Assembly: GCA_963835595.1 (NCBI GenBank)
Contig: CAWIGL010000002.1
Location: 186,001 to 250,000, forward strand
From: CAWEPK01 sp963835595
GTDB lineage: Bacteria; Desulfobacterota; Syntrophorhabdia; Syntrophorhabdales; WCHB1-27
Length of the DNA: 64,000 bases
Direction: 5' to 3'
The position numbers and the translations under genes were made by a program. Below the pieces are notes generated by a model. It searched no databases. It saw only the letters and a list, made by a program, of their open reading frames with translations, and had not been told where the DNA came from. Shown here one piece after another: positions 1-8,580 of the stretch. How positions within the stretch are numbered: the first letter of the stretch is position 1; every line of letters starts with the position of its first letter.

Positions 1-1
1 C

Positions 2-610
2 TTCACGTGCCTCATGGCGTCCTCCGCCCCAATCTGGGCGGCCGTCCTGGAGGTATTCATTTACAAAAAGCGCCTGTCTGTCCCGTTGATCGTCTCCCTG
101 CTCGTCGGCTTCTCGGGCATTGCAGTCCTCAGCCTGTCGTCCCTTGGCCGCGTGGAGGGCATCGACCTTTCCGTGATCCTGGCCCTGCAGCTTGGCGCGT
201 TCGGCTGGGCCCTCGGCAGCGCATTACAGGCAAGGATGCCCGTGGGCCTCGACCCGAAGGTGACGTCGGGATACCATCAACTGGCGGCCGGTTTCGGGTT
301 CCTCGCCGTCTCCCTGCTGCTGGGCGAGCCTGCGCCTCACCCTAGTCTCTCCGCGTGGGTCGCATGGGGATACCTGGTGGTTTTCGCCTCGGTCTTCGCC
401 TTTACCTCGTTCGTCGTCGCCCTGAAACTGCTGCCGATCAACATAGTGATGACGTATGCCTACGTCAACCCCGTGCTGGCCCTTTTCCTGGGGTGGGCGT
501 TCCTCGGAGAGCAGGTAACGCTGCGGGTCGTGATAGGGGCCGCGCTGGTGCTTTTGAGCGTTTGCGCAATCTTCAACGTCAGGCAGGCGCCGCGCCGCAG
601 CGGTTCTTGA
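2..610 (+). CDS. EamA/DMT-family transporter, 5' end outside the window
   Basis: This is the C-terminal part of a drug/metabolite transporter of the EamA family, inner-membrane proteins built from two five-helix repeats. The frame is open to the first base of the window, and residues before the first ATG (position 14) already look like a transporter helix, so the true start lies upstream. About six hydrophobic helices are visible, and the last segment (VNPVLALFLGWAFLGEQ) is the usual end of an EamA repeat. The substrate cannot be told from sequence. A second, complete EamA protein lies at 25865. Confidence 0.85.
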   Translation, partial: FTCLMASSAPIWAAVLEVFIYKKRLSVPLIVSLLVGFSGIAVLSLSSLGRVEGIDLSVILALQLGAFGWALGSALQARMPVGLDPKVTSGYHQLAAGFGFLAVSLLLGEPAPHPSLSAWVAWGYLVVFASVFAFTSFVVALKLLPINIVMTYAYVNPVLALFLGWAFLGEQVTLRVVIGAALVLLSVCAIFNVRQAPRRSGS

Positions 611-627
611 ATCCTCTTTGTCTGTCT

Positions 628-696
628 GAGCGGGGAGGCTCGCCGGGCTATGCCCGGCGAGGGGGTGCTGAACCCCAATAATTGCCTGTTATAAGG
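628..696 (+). repeat. Dispersed hairpin element, family A, copy 1
   Basis: Intergenic copy of a repeat found five times in the window. It holds a perfect 10-bp stem CTCGCCGGGC/GCCCGGCGAG around a short loop, followed by a conserved tail (CCCCAATAATTGCCTGTTA). Other copies are near 6081-6152 (inverted), 16354-16454 (inverted, diverged), 35990-36090 and 63306-63373. The remainder of the spacer up to 788 shows no gene; an AT-rich patch at 780-790 may be a promoter for the next gene. Confidence 0.8.
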
Positions 697-788
697 CGAT
701 TGCTATGGTATGGCAGTAATTCATCAGCGCCGGAAGTGGGAAATGCGCTAAGACTGTAAATTGTGGCTCCCCTTCGCCGATATATGAT

Positions 789-2057
789 ATGTTAAACAGC
801 GGGTTGAGGAATATGTTGAGGCTTCAGGCCATTCTTGGGATAGTCGCGCTCGTCGGGTTCGCCTGGGCGATCAGCGAGAACAGGCGAAAGGTCAGGGTAG
901 GCGAGATACTCCTCGGCCTGCTCGTGACGTTCCTCATGGCTGCGCTTATGCTCAAGGTCCCGCCCCTGCGCCATCTCTTCGACATCCTGAACAGGGGCGT
1001 CTCGCTCATCGAGGAGTCTACGCAGGCGGGCACGTCCTTCGTCTTCGGCTATCTCGGCGGGGGGCCGCTCCCCTTCGCAGAGGGCAGGCCCGGCGCGAGC
1101 TTCGTCCTCGCCCTCCAGGCCCTGCCCATCGTGCTCGTCGTGAGCGCCTTATCCTCCCTGCTCTTTTACTGGCGCATCCTCCCGGTGGTCGTCCACGCCT
1201 TCGCGTGGGTCTTCCGGAAGACGATGCGCGTAGGCGGCGCAGTCGGCCTCTCCGCCTCGGCCAACGTTTTTCTCGGCATGGTCGAATCGCCGCTCTTCGT
1301 CCGGCCTTACCTGCCGCGTATGACGAGGACCGAGCTTTTCATCACGATGAGCTGCGGGATGGCGGGGATAGCGGGCACCGTCATGGTGCTCTACGCCTCG
1401 ATCCTGGGCACGATCATCCCCGACGCGATGGGCCACATCCTGATCGTCTCGATCATAAGCATACCGGCGGCAATCATGTTCTCGAAGGTCATGGTGCCGG
1501 AAGAAGGCCCGCCGACCGAAGGCCGCCTGTCCGCTCCGCAGCCCACCTCCAGCGCGATGGACGCGGTCACCCAGGGGACGATACAGGGCATCGAGCTGCT
1601 TATCAATATAGTCTGTATGCTCGTCGTGCTCGTAGCCCTTGTATATTTGGCGAACAGGCTCCTCGGCCTTATCCCCGCAATCGGGGGGCAGGCGATCACC
1701 CTCCAGAGGCTCCTCGGCCTCATCATGGCGCCCGTCGTCTGGCTGATCGGGATACCCTGGTCGGAGGCGCAGACGGCAGGGGCGCTCATGGGGACGAAGA
1801 CGATACTCAACGAGATGATCGCCTACCTCGACATGGCTAAGCTCCCGGCGGGCGCGCTTTCCGCCAAAAGCAGGCTCATCATGATCTACGCGCTTTGCGG
1901 CTTCGCCAACCCCGGCAGCCTCGGCATCATGATAGGGGGCATGGGGAGCATGGTCCCGCAGAGGCGGACCGAGATCATCGGGCTGGGCGTCAAGTCGATC
2001 GTCGCAGGGACGCTCGCGACCCTTATGACCGGCGCCATCGTCGGCATATTGACCTGA
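789..2057 (+). CDS. NupC-type concentrative nucleoside transporter (CNT family)
   Basis: Inner-membrane cation/nucleoside symporter of 422 residues, the usual length for bacterial CNT proteins. The nucleoside-recognition (gate) region is seen around residues 110-215, including the family stretch ASANVFLGMVESPLFVRPYL, and the C-terminal transport domain with SKSRLIMIYALCGFANPGSLG near residues 360-380. About ten hydrophobic segments are present. The ATG at 813 is a possible start because GAGG lies 4 nt before it. It is followed after 23 bp by a TPP enzyme on the same strand, so the two may be cotranscribed. Family assignment is firm; the exact nucleoside is not known. Confidence 0.88.
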   Translation: MLNSGLRNMLRLQAILGIVALVGFAWAISENRRKVRVGEILLGLLVTFLMAALMLKVPPLRHLFDILNRGVSLIEESTQAGTSFVFGYLGGGPLPFAEGRPGASFVLALQALPIVLVVSALSSLLFYWRILPVVVHAFAWVFRKTMRVGGAVGLSASANVFLGMVESPLFVRPYLPRMTRTELFITMSCGMAGIAGTVMVLYASILGTIIPDAMGHILIVSIISIPAAIMFSKVMVPEEGPPTEGRLSAPQPTSSAMDAVTQGTIQGIELLINIVCMLVVLVALVYLANRLLGLIPAIGGQAITLQRLLGLIMAPVVWLIGIPWSEAQTAGALMGTKTILNEMIAYLDMAKLPAGALSAKSRLIMIYALCGFANPGSLGIMIGGMGSMVPQRRTEIIGLGVKSIVAGTLATLMTGAIVGILT

Positions 2058-2080
2058 ACAAGGAGGACCAAGAGATTCCC

Positions 2081-3631
2081 ATGACAGGCGCAGAAGCTAT
2101 CGTCAAGGCGGCCGGAGAAAGCGGCGTGACCCTGTGCTTCGCGAATACGGGGACGACGGAGATCCCGCTCGTCGCAGCCCTCGATTCGGTGGGCGGCTTA
2201 AGGACAGTGCCCTGCGTCTTCGAGGGCGTCTGCACGGGGGCGGCCGACGGTTACGGCCGCATGACAGGGCGGCCCGCAATGGCGCTGCTCCACCTCGGCC
2301 CCGGCCTTGCGAACGGGACGGCGAACCTCCACAACGCGAGGCGGGCGCGTACGCCGCTCGTCAACCTCATCGGCGAGCACGCCTCCTGGCACCGCCCCAA
2401 CGACCCGCCCCTCGCTATGGATATAGAGCGGCTCGCCTCCACCGTGTCGGGCCGCGTCAGGACGAGCCTGGCCGCGGAATCGCTGGCCGATGACATGTCG
2501 GATGCGGTCGCTGCCGCCCTGCGGGGGTGCGTCTCGACGCTCATCGTGCCGAACGACCTCCAAAAAATGGAGGTGTCGTACGGCGGGCGCGGTCGCCCGG
2601 AAGCCGTCTTCGACCCCGTCTCGCCTGAGACGATCTTGCAAGCGGCCAGGCTGCTTTCGGGCGGCAAGAAGACGGCTATGGTCCTCGGCGGGCGGGCCTT
2701 GCGGCGCGCCGGCCTGCTTGCCGCCGCACGGGTCGTCGCGGCCACGGGCTGCGACCTCTTCTGCGTCACCTTCCCGGGCTTCGTGGAAAGGGGCGGCGGC
2801 CTGCCCGCCGTGGCGCGCATCCCTTATCTGCCGGAGCTCGGCCGGGCACTCCTCTCGCCTTACGATACGGTCGTTCTTGCGGGGTCCGGCGAGCCCGTTA
2901 CGTTTTTCGGCTATCCCGGCGTGCCCGGGAAGCTCATCCCGCCGGACCGGAAAAAGGCGTCCATATGGCAGGAAGGCCAGGACGAGATCGCCTGCCTGGA
3001 GGCCCTCGCCGACGAGCTCGGCGCGCCCGCCCGCGCCCGACCGAAAAACGCGGACACGGCCGTTCGCCTTCCCCCCGGCCTGCCTTGCGGCGCCCTCACG
3101 TCTGAGAAGGTCTGCCTGGTCCTGGCAGCGCTCCAGCCGGAAAATGCCATTATCGTCGATGAGGGGCTGACTACCGCCTTTACCTATTACGCAGTCTCGG
3201 CGTCCGCCCCGCCCCATGCGCTCACCGCAGTGTCGGGGGGGGCCATCGGCCAGGGTATGCCGTGCGCCCTCGGCGCGGCCCTCGCCTGCCCGGAGCGAAA
3301 GGTCATTAACTTCCAGGCGGACGGCAGCGCTCTATACACGGTGCAAGCCCTCTGGTCGCAGGCGAGGGAGGGCGTCGATGTCACAACGCTCGTCTGCTCG
3401 AACAGAAGCTACAGGATAGTCGAGATGGAGCTTGAGCGCACCGGCATCGACACGGGCCGGACGGCGGCAAAGGCGCTGACGCGCCTGTCGCCCCCGGAGA
3501 TAGACTGGGTGCGCCTCGCGGCCGGGTTCGGCGTTCCGGGCGTGCGCGTTGAAAGCGCGGAGGACCTGGCGGCTGCTATCAGGCGGGCGCTTGCCGAGCC
3601 CGGCCCCCATCTTATCGAGATGCCCCTTTAG
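2081..3631 (+). CDS. Acetolactate synthase-like thiamine-pyrophosphate enzyme
   Basis: A 516-residue TPP-dependent enzyme of the acetolactate synthase/benzoylformate decarboxylase superfamily. The N-terminal PYR domain carries the activating glutamate (CVFEGVCTGAADGYGRMTG, about residue 49). The C-terminal PP domain begins near residue 345 (VDEGLTTAFTYYAVS) and has the Mg/TPP motif in a variant form, ADGSALYTVQALW followed by NRSY instead of GDG...NN. The reading frame opens upstream at 1895 inside the preceding gene, but the ATG at 2081 gives the conserved N-terminus; an AGGAGG lies 14 nt before it. The stop overlaps the convergent gene by 4 bp. Substrate is undetermined; a biosynthetic ALS is less likely because no small subunit is nearby. 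Confidence 0.82.
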   Translation: MTGAEAIVKAAGESGVTLCFANTGTTEIPLVAALDSVGGLRTVPCVFEGVCTGAADGYGRMTGRPAMALLHLGPGLANGTANLHNARRARTPLVNLIGEHASWHRPNDPPLAMDIERLASTVSGRVRTSLAAESLADDMSDAVAAALRGCVSTLIVPNDLQKMEVSYGGRGRPEAVFDPVSPETILQAARLLSGGKKTAMVLGGRALRRAGLLAAARVVAATGCDLFCVTFPGFVERGGGLPAVARIPYLPELGRALLSPYDTVVLAGSGEPVTFFGYPGVPGKLIPPDRKKASIWQEGQDEIACLEALADELGAPARARPKNADTAVRLPPGLPCGALTSEKVCLVLAALQPENAIIVDEGLTTAFTYYAVSASAPPHALTAVSGGAIGQGMPCALGAALACPERKVINFQADGSALYTVQALWSQAREGVDVTTLVCSNRSYRIVEMELERTGIDTGRTAAKALTRLSPPEIDWVRLAAGFGVPGVRVESAEDLAAAIRRALAEPGPHLIEMPL

Positions 3632-4275
3632 TGCCCGAAACCCGCAGTTATCGAGCGCAGCGCCTCGGCCAGCGGCGCGATAGGCCCCACGCGGCAGAGG
3701 CCGTCGATCAATGCCTCGACTACGCGCGCGTTCGCCGCGCTCCGGGACAACTGGATTTTCAGGGCAGCAAGATCTGCTATAGCGTCTCTTCTCTCCCCAT
3801 CGCCCAGCCTTGCGTCCCTTTCGAGGATATCCGCCATGTCCGCAATAATCGCCTCGACTGCCCGGAGGACCGATGCGGCGGCTGCGACCGGAGGCTCGGG
3901 GAGCGGCCGGCCCGGTGACGGCTGCGCCTGGGCTTCGGGACCCGACGAAAGGACCTCGAACGGCCCGACCGACTTAAAGGCGCCGGGGTCTTTTCTGAAG
4001 CGCCCGATGATGCCCGTCTTGCCCCCCTCCTCCACGAAGACGCCACCTTCCATCGTGATGACTGCGCTGATGCCGCCCATCATGTCCATAGCCGCGCTGA
4101 TTACCAGCCCCCTGTCTCCCAGGAGATCGATGGCTTCCTGAAGCCCGCGCCTGTCCGTAATGCCGAACATCGGGGCAAAGTCATTGACCGTGAACAGAAA
4201 ATTGGGGTGCGGCGCCGCCTCGGCAAGGTCGTACAGGTGCGCAAGAAATAGCTCGGCAAGCTCTTCGGTTGTCAT
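3628..4275 (-). CDS. Hypothetical protein, possible N-terminal winged-helix fold
   Basis: A 215-residue soluble protein that I do not recognise by name. Residues 1-95 alternate helices with a two-strand hairpin (GDRGLVISAAMDMMGGISAVI), which could be a winged-helix-like unit. A proline/alanine-rich linker (about 115-135) leads to a helical C-terminus rich in alanine and leucine. There is no signal peptide or membrane segment. It is convergent with the TPP enzyme, overlapping its stop by 4 bp. No function is proposed. Confidence 0.6.
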   Translation of the reverse strand: MTTEELAELFLAHLYDLAEAAPHPNFLFTVNDFAPMFGITDRRGLQEAIDLLGDRGLVISAAMDMMGGISAVITMEGGVFVEEGGKTGIIGRFRKDPGAFKSVGPFEVLSSGPEAQAQPSPGRPLPEPPVAAAASVLRAVEAIIADMADILERDARLGDGERRDAIADLAALKIQLSRSAANARVVEALIDGLCRVGPIAPLAEALRSITAGFGH

Positions 4276-4424
4276 CGAATCCCTCTCCTCCGTCTTATCG
4301 ACCTTTTATTATACCACCGCCGGGCAGGACGGCAAGGATAAGCGGTTCATCGCGCCCTTGCGCAGCGAAACTCTCCTCACCCTCACCCTGCCCTCCCCCC
4401 TCAAGGGGAGGGATTGAACTTATG

Positions 4425-4456
4425 GATACCCTGCTGTAAGCAGCAGGGTCATTTAT
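4425..4456 (+). repeat. Short palindromic repeat (family C), copy 1
   Basis: The stem ACCCTGCTG/CAGCAGGGT with loop TAAG, flanked by GGAT and CATTTA, recurs inverted at 35955-35985. Just upstream, 4383-4414 is a second hairpin-like C/T-rich repeat (CCCTCCCCCCTCAAGGGGAG) that resembles 58246-58288. These small palindromes may act as terminators or REP-like sequences. The rest of the 4276-4495 spacer shows nothing else. Confidence 0.6.
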
Positions 4457-4495
4457 TGTGCTTCTTTTTTTAAACCTGTTTGCCCCCTCCCCCTC

Positions 4496-5368
4496 TCACT
4501 TCGCGACGACGAAGGCTGAGGGATAGTCCTGGATAACCTTTGTGTGTGCCTTGTCCGCGCTCGCCATCGACTTATACGGCCCCAGCTCCACCCTCCACAA
4601 GACCGTGCCGTCCCTCTCCGCCCTTATCACCTTGAGCAGCCACGGCTTGTACCTCAGCGCCTTCATATCGTCTAGCAGGCAGAAGGCGTCCACCTTCTGC
4701 TCGAAGGCGCCGATGTGGACGAAAAAGTCGCCTACTATATCGTTCTTTCTATATCCCTCGACCGGGCCGCAGGTCCGTATCAGCACCCTTGCCAGCCCCT
4801 TGTCCAGCATCGCCAGGTCCTTTGCAGCGCCGTAAGAGAGGTCGAGGACGCGGCCGGAGACGAACGGTCCCCGGTCGTTTATCGTCAGCTTGATCGATTT
4901 CCCGTTTTCCAGGTTCGTCACCTGCACGCTCGTATGCATCGGGAGGATCTTATGGGCGGCCGACACGGCGTACATGTCGAACACCTCGCCGCTCGACGTC
5001 TTATGGCCGTGAAAAAACGGGCCGTACCAGCACGCGACCCCCCTTTCTTCGTAGCCGCTCGCGGTCACGAGGGGATAATACGTCTTTCCGTTCACCCGGT
5101 AAGGTTTGTACGTCCTGTTGCGCAGACCGAGGGGGGTCTTTTCCGTGGGCAGGGGAGGCTCAGGGGGTATGACCTCGGATTCTTTCGCGGCCGTCTGCGT
5201 CAGAGGGGCCGTTTTTTCAGCCTTCGGCGCCGGAGCAGGCGCCTGCCTGTAGTTGTCCGACGCACATGCCGAGAGCGATAAAGCCATCACGAGCAGTGCG
5301 CACCGCCGCAAGGACCGGGCCGCGTTCCGGGAAGCAAAAAAATGGCCACTCCAAACCCACGCTGCCAC
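4496..5368 (-). CDS. rlpA: RlpA family septal-ring lipoprotein with SPOR domain
   Basis: Outer-membrane lipoprotein acting on septal peptidoglycan; family members are lytic transglycosylases that cleave denuded glycan. A lipobox LSAC with Cys35 follows a hydrophobic stretch; a TTG at codon 20 would give a more typical signal peptide length. The double-psi beta-barrel is complete at about residues 108-200, with GVACWYG, AAHKILP, INDRGPF and GRVLDLSYGAAKDLA, including the catalytic-region Asp of NDRGPF. A C-terminal SPOR domain (about 215-290, FFVHIGAFEQ to WRVELGPY) should bind denuded septal glycan. A TATAAT on the minus strand near 5395 may be its -10 element. Confidence 0.9.
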   Translation of the reverse strand: MAAWVWSGHFFASRNAARSLRRCALLVMALSLSACASDNYRQAPAPAPKAEKTAPLTQTAAKESEVIPPEPPLPTEKTPLGLRNRTYKPYRVNGKTYYPLVTASGYEERGVACWYGPFFHGHKTSSGEVFDMYAVSAAHKILPMHTSVQVTNLENGKSIKLTINDRGPFVSGRVLDLSYGAAKDLAMLDKGLARVLIRTCGPVEGYRKNDIVGDFFVHIGAFEQKVDAFCLLDDMKALRYKPWLLKVIRAERDGTVLWRVELGPYKSMASADKAHTKVIQDYPSAFVVAK

Positions 5369-5609
5369 TATAGTCCCGTAAGCTATTATATTTTCTAACG
5401 GTAAGTCAACGAGTATTTTCGGTATGTGTTCCGGGGGCTTTAACGAAAGATATGGTCAGGGGACGGCCTTCACGGCAAACCATAAACGATGCGCGCCGGT
5501 GCGCTTGTCTACCTCTCTTGTAAAATTTAACGCCGGCGGGCGGGTCTCAGCAACGGACGCGAAACGGGGCCGGCTGCGTAAAAAGCGCCGGCGTCAACCC
5601 CGTTGGCCG

Positions 5610-5936
5610 TTATTTCCCGCCCCTCAGAAGATCGCTCAGCTCGTCGAGCTCCTTTTTCAGGGCCTTCAGCCTTGGCCCGCACGCAGCCGCCATGCCTCCC
5701 GCCTCCTTGCCGGTCGTTATGCTGTCACAGAGCACCAGCAGGTTCTGGTACTCGTCCATCTTCCGGTTAAGGAGATCGAAGTTCTTCTCGTCGTCCCGCA
5801 TCAACTGCTCCAGCTTCTGCCCGAACTCCGCCCGTTGTTTGTCGGTCATCGGAGGCGGCTGCGGGGCGCGCGCCGCTGCGCACCCGAGGAGCGCAGGCGC
5901 AAGTATAAGCAGGCAGAGGAAAAGCAGTCTGGCCAT
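5610..5936 (-). CDS. Small putative lipoprotein with coiled coil
   Basis: A 108-residue protein with a short N-terminus, a hydrophobic core (LLFLCLLILAPALLGC) and a lipobox LLGC at residue 19, so it is probably lipidated. The mature part is almost all charged helix (EFGQKLEQLMRDDEKNFDLL and LKALKKELDELSDLL) with two more cysteines near residues 70 and 86. No family is recognised. It lies alone upstream of rlpA on the same strand, 241 bp away. A periplasmic or envelope role is inferred only from the signal. Confidence 0.65.
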   Translation of the reverse strand: MARLLFLCLLILAPALLGCAAARAPQPPPMTDKQRAEFGQKLEQLMRDDEKNFDLLNRKMDEYQNLLVLCDSITTGKEAGGMAAACGPRLKALKKELDELSDLLRGGK

Positions 5937-5938
5937 TC

Positions 5939-6152
5939 CGTATTCAACTTGTTGATTCCCCGCAACTCTCTACAGGGATACTATATACTTTGCTCCCGAT
6001 AAAAGCTGTTTTGCGCGCTCTTTCGTCCCCGCGCTTTTTGCATCCGACTATCATCCTTGGAGCGCTTGCACGCTTTACCACAGGCAATTATTGGGGTTCA
6101 GCACCCCCTCGCCGGGCGAAACCCGGCGAGCCTCCCCGCTCACGAAAAGCGT
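5939..6152 (-). repeat. Composite dispersed element (family A plus extension), copy B1
   Basis: About 214 bp on the minus strand that matches 35990-36222 on the plus strand along its whole length by eye. It begins with the family A hairpin (6152-6081) and continues through shared blocks GATGATAGTCGGATG, CGAAAGAGCGC and ACAGCTTTTAT, ending in a hairpin next to GAATCAACAAGTTGA. The end abuts the start of the small lipoprotein gene. No coding potential is seen. It is either a mobile non-autonomous element or a structured RNA family. Confidence 0.7.
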
Positions 6153-6246
6153 TCTTAATCAATTAATATCAGATTCCGCTTCGATTTCAAACAATAATAT
6201 CCTCGCGCCGGCCGCTCCTTAAGCCTGTTGCCTTCCCAATTTTTTC

Positions 6247-6281
6247 TTGACCTTAACGTTCTGTTCATATAATGATATAAT
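6247..6281 (+). promoter_or_regulatory. Likely sigma70 promoter of cstA
   Basis: TTGACC at 6247-6252 is followed by TATAAT at 6268-6273 (15-nt spacer) and a second TATAAT at 6276-6281, which would pair at 17 nt with TTAACG (6253-6258). It lies about 100 bp before the cstA start, leaving a leader of about 100 nt. The region 6153-6246 shows nothing else. Confidence 0.55.
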
Positions 6282-6384
6282 GTTTCAATGTCAAGCGGCG
6301 AATGGACGCATCGACAAAGGGCCGGACGGGATAGTGGCCTTTCTTCGCATCCGGCCTGCGTGACGTGCAAGGGAGGGGGAAAAT

Positions 6385-8076
6385 ATGAATGCAGTTCTTG
6401 TCCTGATCCTGGGCTTTATCGTATTTTTCATAGGTTATAGGTGGTACTCCCGTTACATCGCGACGAACGTCATCAAGGCCGACCCGAAGAAGGTCACGCC
6501 CGCGAAAATGTACATGGACGGCGTGGAGTTCATGCCGACGAGCAAGAACGTCCTCTTCGGCTACCAGTTCAAGTCCATCGCGGGGGCCGCTCCGATCATC
6601 GGTCCGATCATCGCTATCCAGTGGGGCTGGCTGCCCGCGCTGATCTGGATACTCGGCGGCACCTTCTTCATCGGCTGGGTGCAGGACTATTCGAGCGCGA
6701 TGATCGCCGTGCGCCATGAGGGCGCATCGTTCGGCGGCCTGAGCCACCGCCTGATCTCTCCGAGGGCGAGGATCATCCTGCTCTCCTTCATCTACTTCTA
6801 CCTGCTCCTCATCGCAGGCGCCTTCGGCAACGTCGTGGTGAGCACGGCCGTCTCACTGAAGGCAGCGCCTATGGCGTGGCTCTTCCTCACGATCGGCGGC
6901 GTGATTGCCGGTCAGATGATTTACCGATGGAAGAAGGACATCATCCTGACAACGATCGTCTGCGTCATTATCGCCCTCATCGGCATCTGGCTCGGCACCC
7001 TTTTGCCGTCTGACAAGGTCCTGGGCGCGGGGCTGGCGAACACCAGGCTCATCTGGGCCCTCGCCGCCGTCGTCTTCTGCTACTTCGCGGCCGTCCTGCC
7101 CATCTGGCGGTTCGCATTGCCGATCAACTACGTGGCCTCATACATCGTCTTCCTCGGGCTTTTCTTCGGGATGATCGGCATCTTCGTGCTGCATCCCTCC
7201 TTCACGCTGCCCGCAACGACAAGCTTCTCGATCAAGATCGGCCCCATCTGGCCCATCATGTTCGTTACGATAGCCTGCGGGGCCATCTCCGGGTGGCACA
7301 GCATCGTGTCGAGCTCCGGCACGGCGCGACAGCTCGAGAGCGAGATGGATGCGCGGCCCGTGGGGGCCGGGGTGATGTTCGTCGAGATGATGCTCGCCCT
7401 CTTCGCCCTCATCATAGCCGGCACCATCTATGCCTCGCCCGCTGAGTACGGGGCGGCGGCAGCCCTCGGTCCGGGCGCGATCTTCGCGACAGGCGTCGCC
7501 AAGTTCCTGGGCGTCCTGGGTATGCCTCTGGCCCTCGGCAAATCGTACGGCAGCGTCATGATGATCGTCCTCGCCATTACCATCATGCAGCTCGTCATCC
7601 GCTTCATGAGGGTCGCCACCTCCGAGCTTCTGTCCGACGTAAGCCCCGTCTTCCGTAACCCCCACATAGGGACGTTCATCGCGGGCATCCTGACGCTCGT
7701 CCTCATCATGACCGGGTGGTGGCAGTACCTGTGGGTGCTCTTCGGCGGGGCCAACCAGTTCATGGCCTCCCTTGCGCTCATGCTGGTGACGGCATGGCTC
7801 ATGTCCGAGGGCAAGTCTTATGCGTGGGCCTTCTATCCGATGATATTCATGTTCGTGACGACTATAGCGGCCCTTTGCTACACGTCCTTCAGCCTGCTTT
7901 CGAAGGTGGCCACGGGGATGGTAAAGGGCGAGGCGCTCGTGGGCAACACGCTTATGGGTCTCGTGGGCTTCTTCCTTGTTATCGCAGCCCTGGCCCTGGG
8001 CGTCGAGGGCGTCAAGGCGTTCCGCCGGTATCAGGCGGCAAAGGGAAGCGCCGGCGGAAAGGCGGCGGAGGCGTAA
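6385..8076 (+). CDS. cstA: Carbon starvation protein CstA-like transporter
   Basis: A 563-residue polytopic inner-membrane protein of the CstA/BtsT family, which takes up pyruvate or peptides in enterobacteria. N-terminal signatures are GYRWYSRYIA near residue 13 and KNVLFGYQFKSIAGAAPIIGP at about 53-73, followed by some 15 hydrophobic helices. GWHSIVSSSGTARQL near residue 305 is also family-typical. AGGGAGGGGG precedes the ATG at 6 nt. It heads a plus-strand run with an 88-residue protein and two ArsA-type ATPases. It is not followed by a YjiX-like small protein as in E. coli. Substrate is unproven here. Confidence 0.92.
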   Translation: MNAVLVLILGFIVFFIGYRWYSRYIATNVIKADPKKVTPAKMYMDGVEFMPTSKNVLFGYQFKSIAGAAPIIGPIIAIQWGWLPALIWILGGTFFIGWVQDYSSAMIAVRHEGASFGGLSHRLISPRARIILLSFIYFYLLLIAGAFGNVVVSTAVSLKAAPMAWLFLTIGGVIAGQMIYRWKKDIILTTIVCVIIALIGIWLGTLLPSDKVLGAGLANTRLIWALAAVVFCYFAAVLPIWRFALPINYVASYIVFLGLFFGMIGIFVLHPSFTLPATTSFSIKIGPIWPIMFVTIACGAISGWHSIVSSSGTARQLESEMDARPVGAGVMFVEMMLALFALIIAGTIYASPAEYGAAAALGPGAIFATGVAKFLGVLGMPLALGKSYGSVMMIVLAITIMQLVIRFMRVATSELLSDVSPVFRNPHIGTFIAGILTLVLIMTGWWQYLWVLFGGANQFMASLALMLVTAWLMSEGKSYAWAFYPMIFMFVTTIAALCYTSFSLLSKVATGMVKGEALVGNTLMGLVGFFLVIAALALGVEGVKAFRRYQAAKGSAGGKAAEA

Positions 8077-8137
8077 AGTTTTTTGGGCGCCTTCGTACGG
8101 TTTTATTATATAAGGACGACACAAGGAGGCATCAGTC

Positions 8138-8404
8138 ATGGGGGAAGGTAAGAAAGGCGGCCTGTTCGGTGCGATAAAGGAGTTCGTCTACGGCGTGGCC
8201 GCGCACGACTCCGCGCGGTTCGCGCTCAAGACAAGGGCGAGCATGGAGCACCTCTTCATACTCATAACGATGGGCGATATGCTCGGCGTGCCCATCCTGC
8301 CGCCCTACTATTCTTTGAGGCTGCTGCCCTACGTCGTCCCCCAGATCGCGACGTGGAAGCGGAGGATGCTGAGGGAAAAAGACCTGACGGACGGTCTGGC
8401 ATAG
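8138..8404 (+). CDS. Small hypothetical protein between cstA and the ArsA-type ATPases
   Basis: An 88-residue protein with a strong AAGGAGG 8 nt before its ATG. Residues 38-62 (MEHLFILITMGDMLGVPILPPYYSL) are hydrophobic and may form a membrane hairpin or amphipathic segment; both ends are basic. The C-terminus (ATWKRRMLREKDLTDG) is charged. I do not recognise the family. Its spacing after cstA (61 bp) and before the first ATPase (176 bp) suggests a common transcript, and a membrane anchor for the ATPases is a possible role by inference only. Confidence 0.65.
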   Translation: MGEGKKGGLFGAIKEFVYGVAAHDSARFALKTRASMEHLFILITMGDMLGVPILPPYYSLRLLPYVVPQIATWKRRMLREKDLTDGLA

Positions 8405-8580
8405 ATAGGCCGGAAGGGCAAAAGGATATAACGGCCGGCGATTAAGCGCTTCCCTTTTCTTTTTGAAAGGGTCTTGCGAAAACGGCAGGTGCTCCGCGCG
8501 CCGCAAAGGGGCCGGGCCTGCGGAAAGGCCGGGAAGCGCGCAAAGCGGGCCGCGGAAAGAAATAAGTAAGGAGGTGCGCC

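Noticed and set aside
5455..5530. GGCAAACC-containing stretch like a cyclic-di-GMP (GEMM) riboswitch
   Set aside because: The downstream GGGACGCAAAGCC-type core and the P2/P3 arrangement are missing, and no suitable gene follows on that strand.
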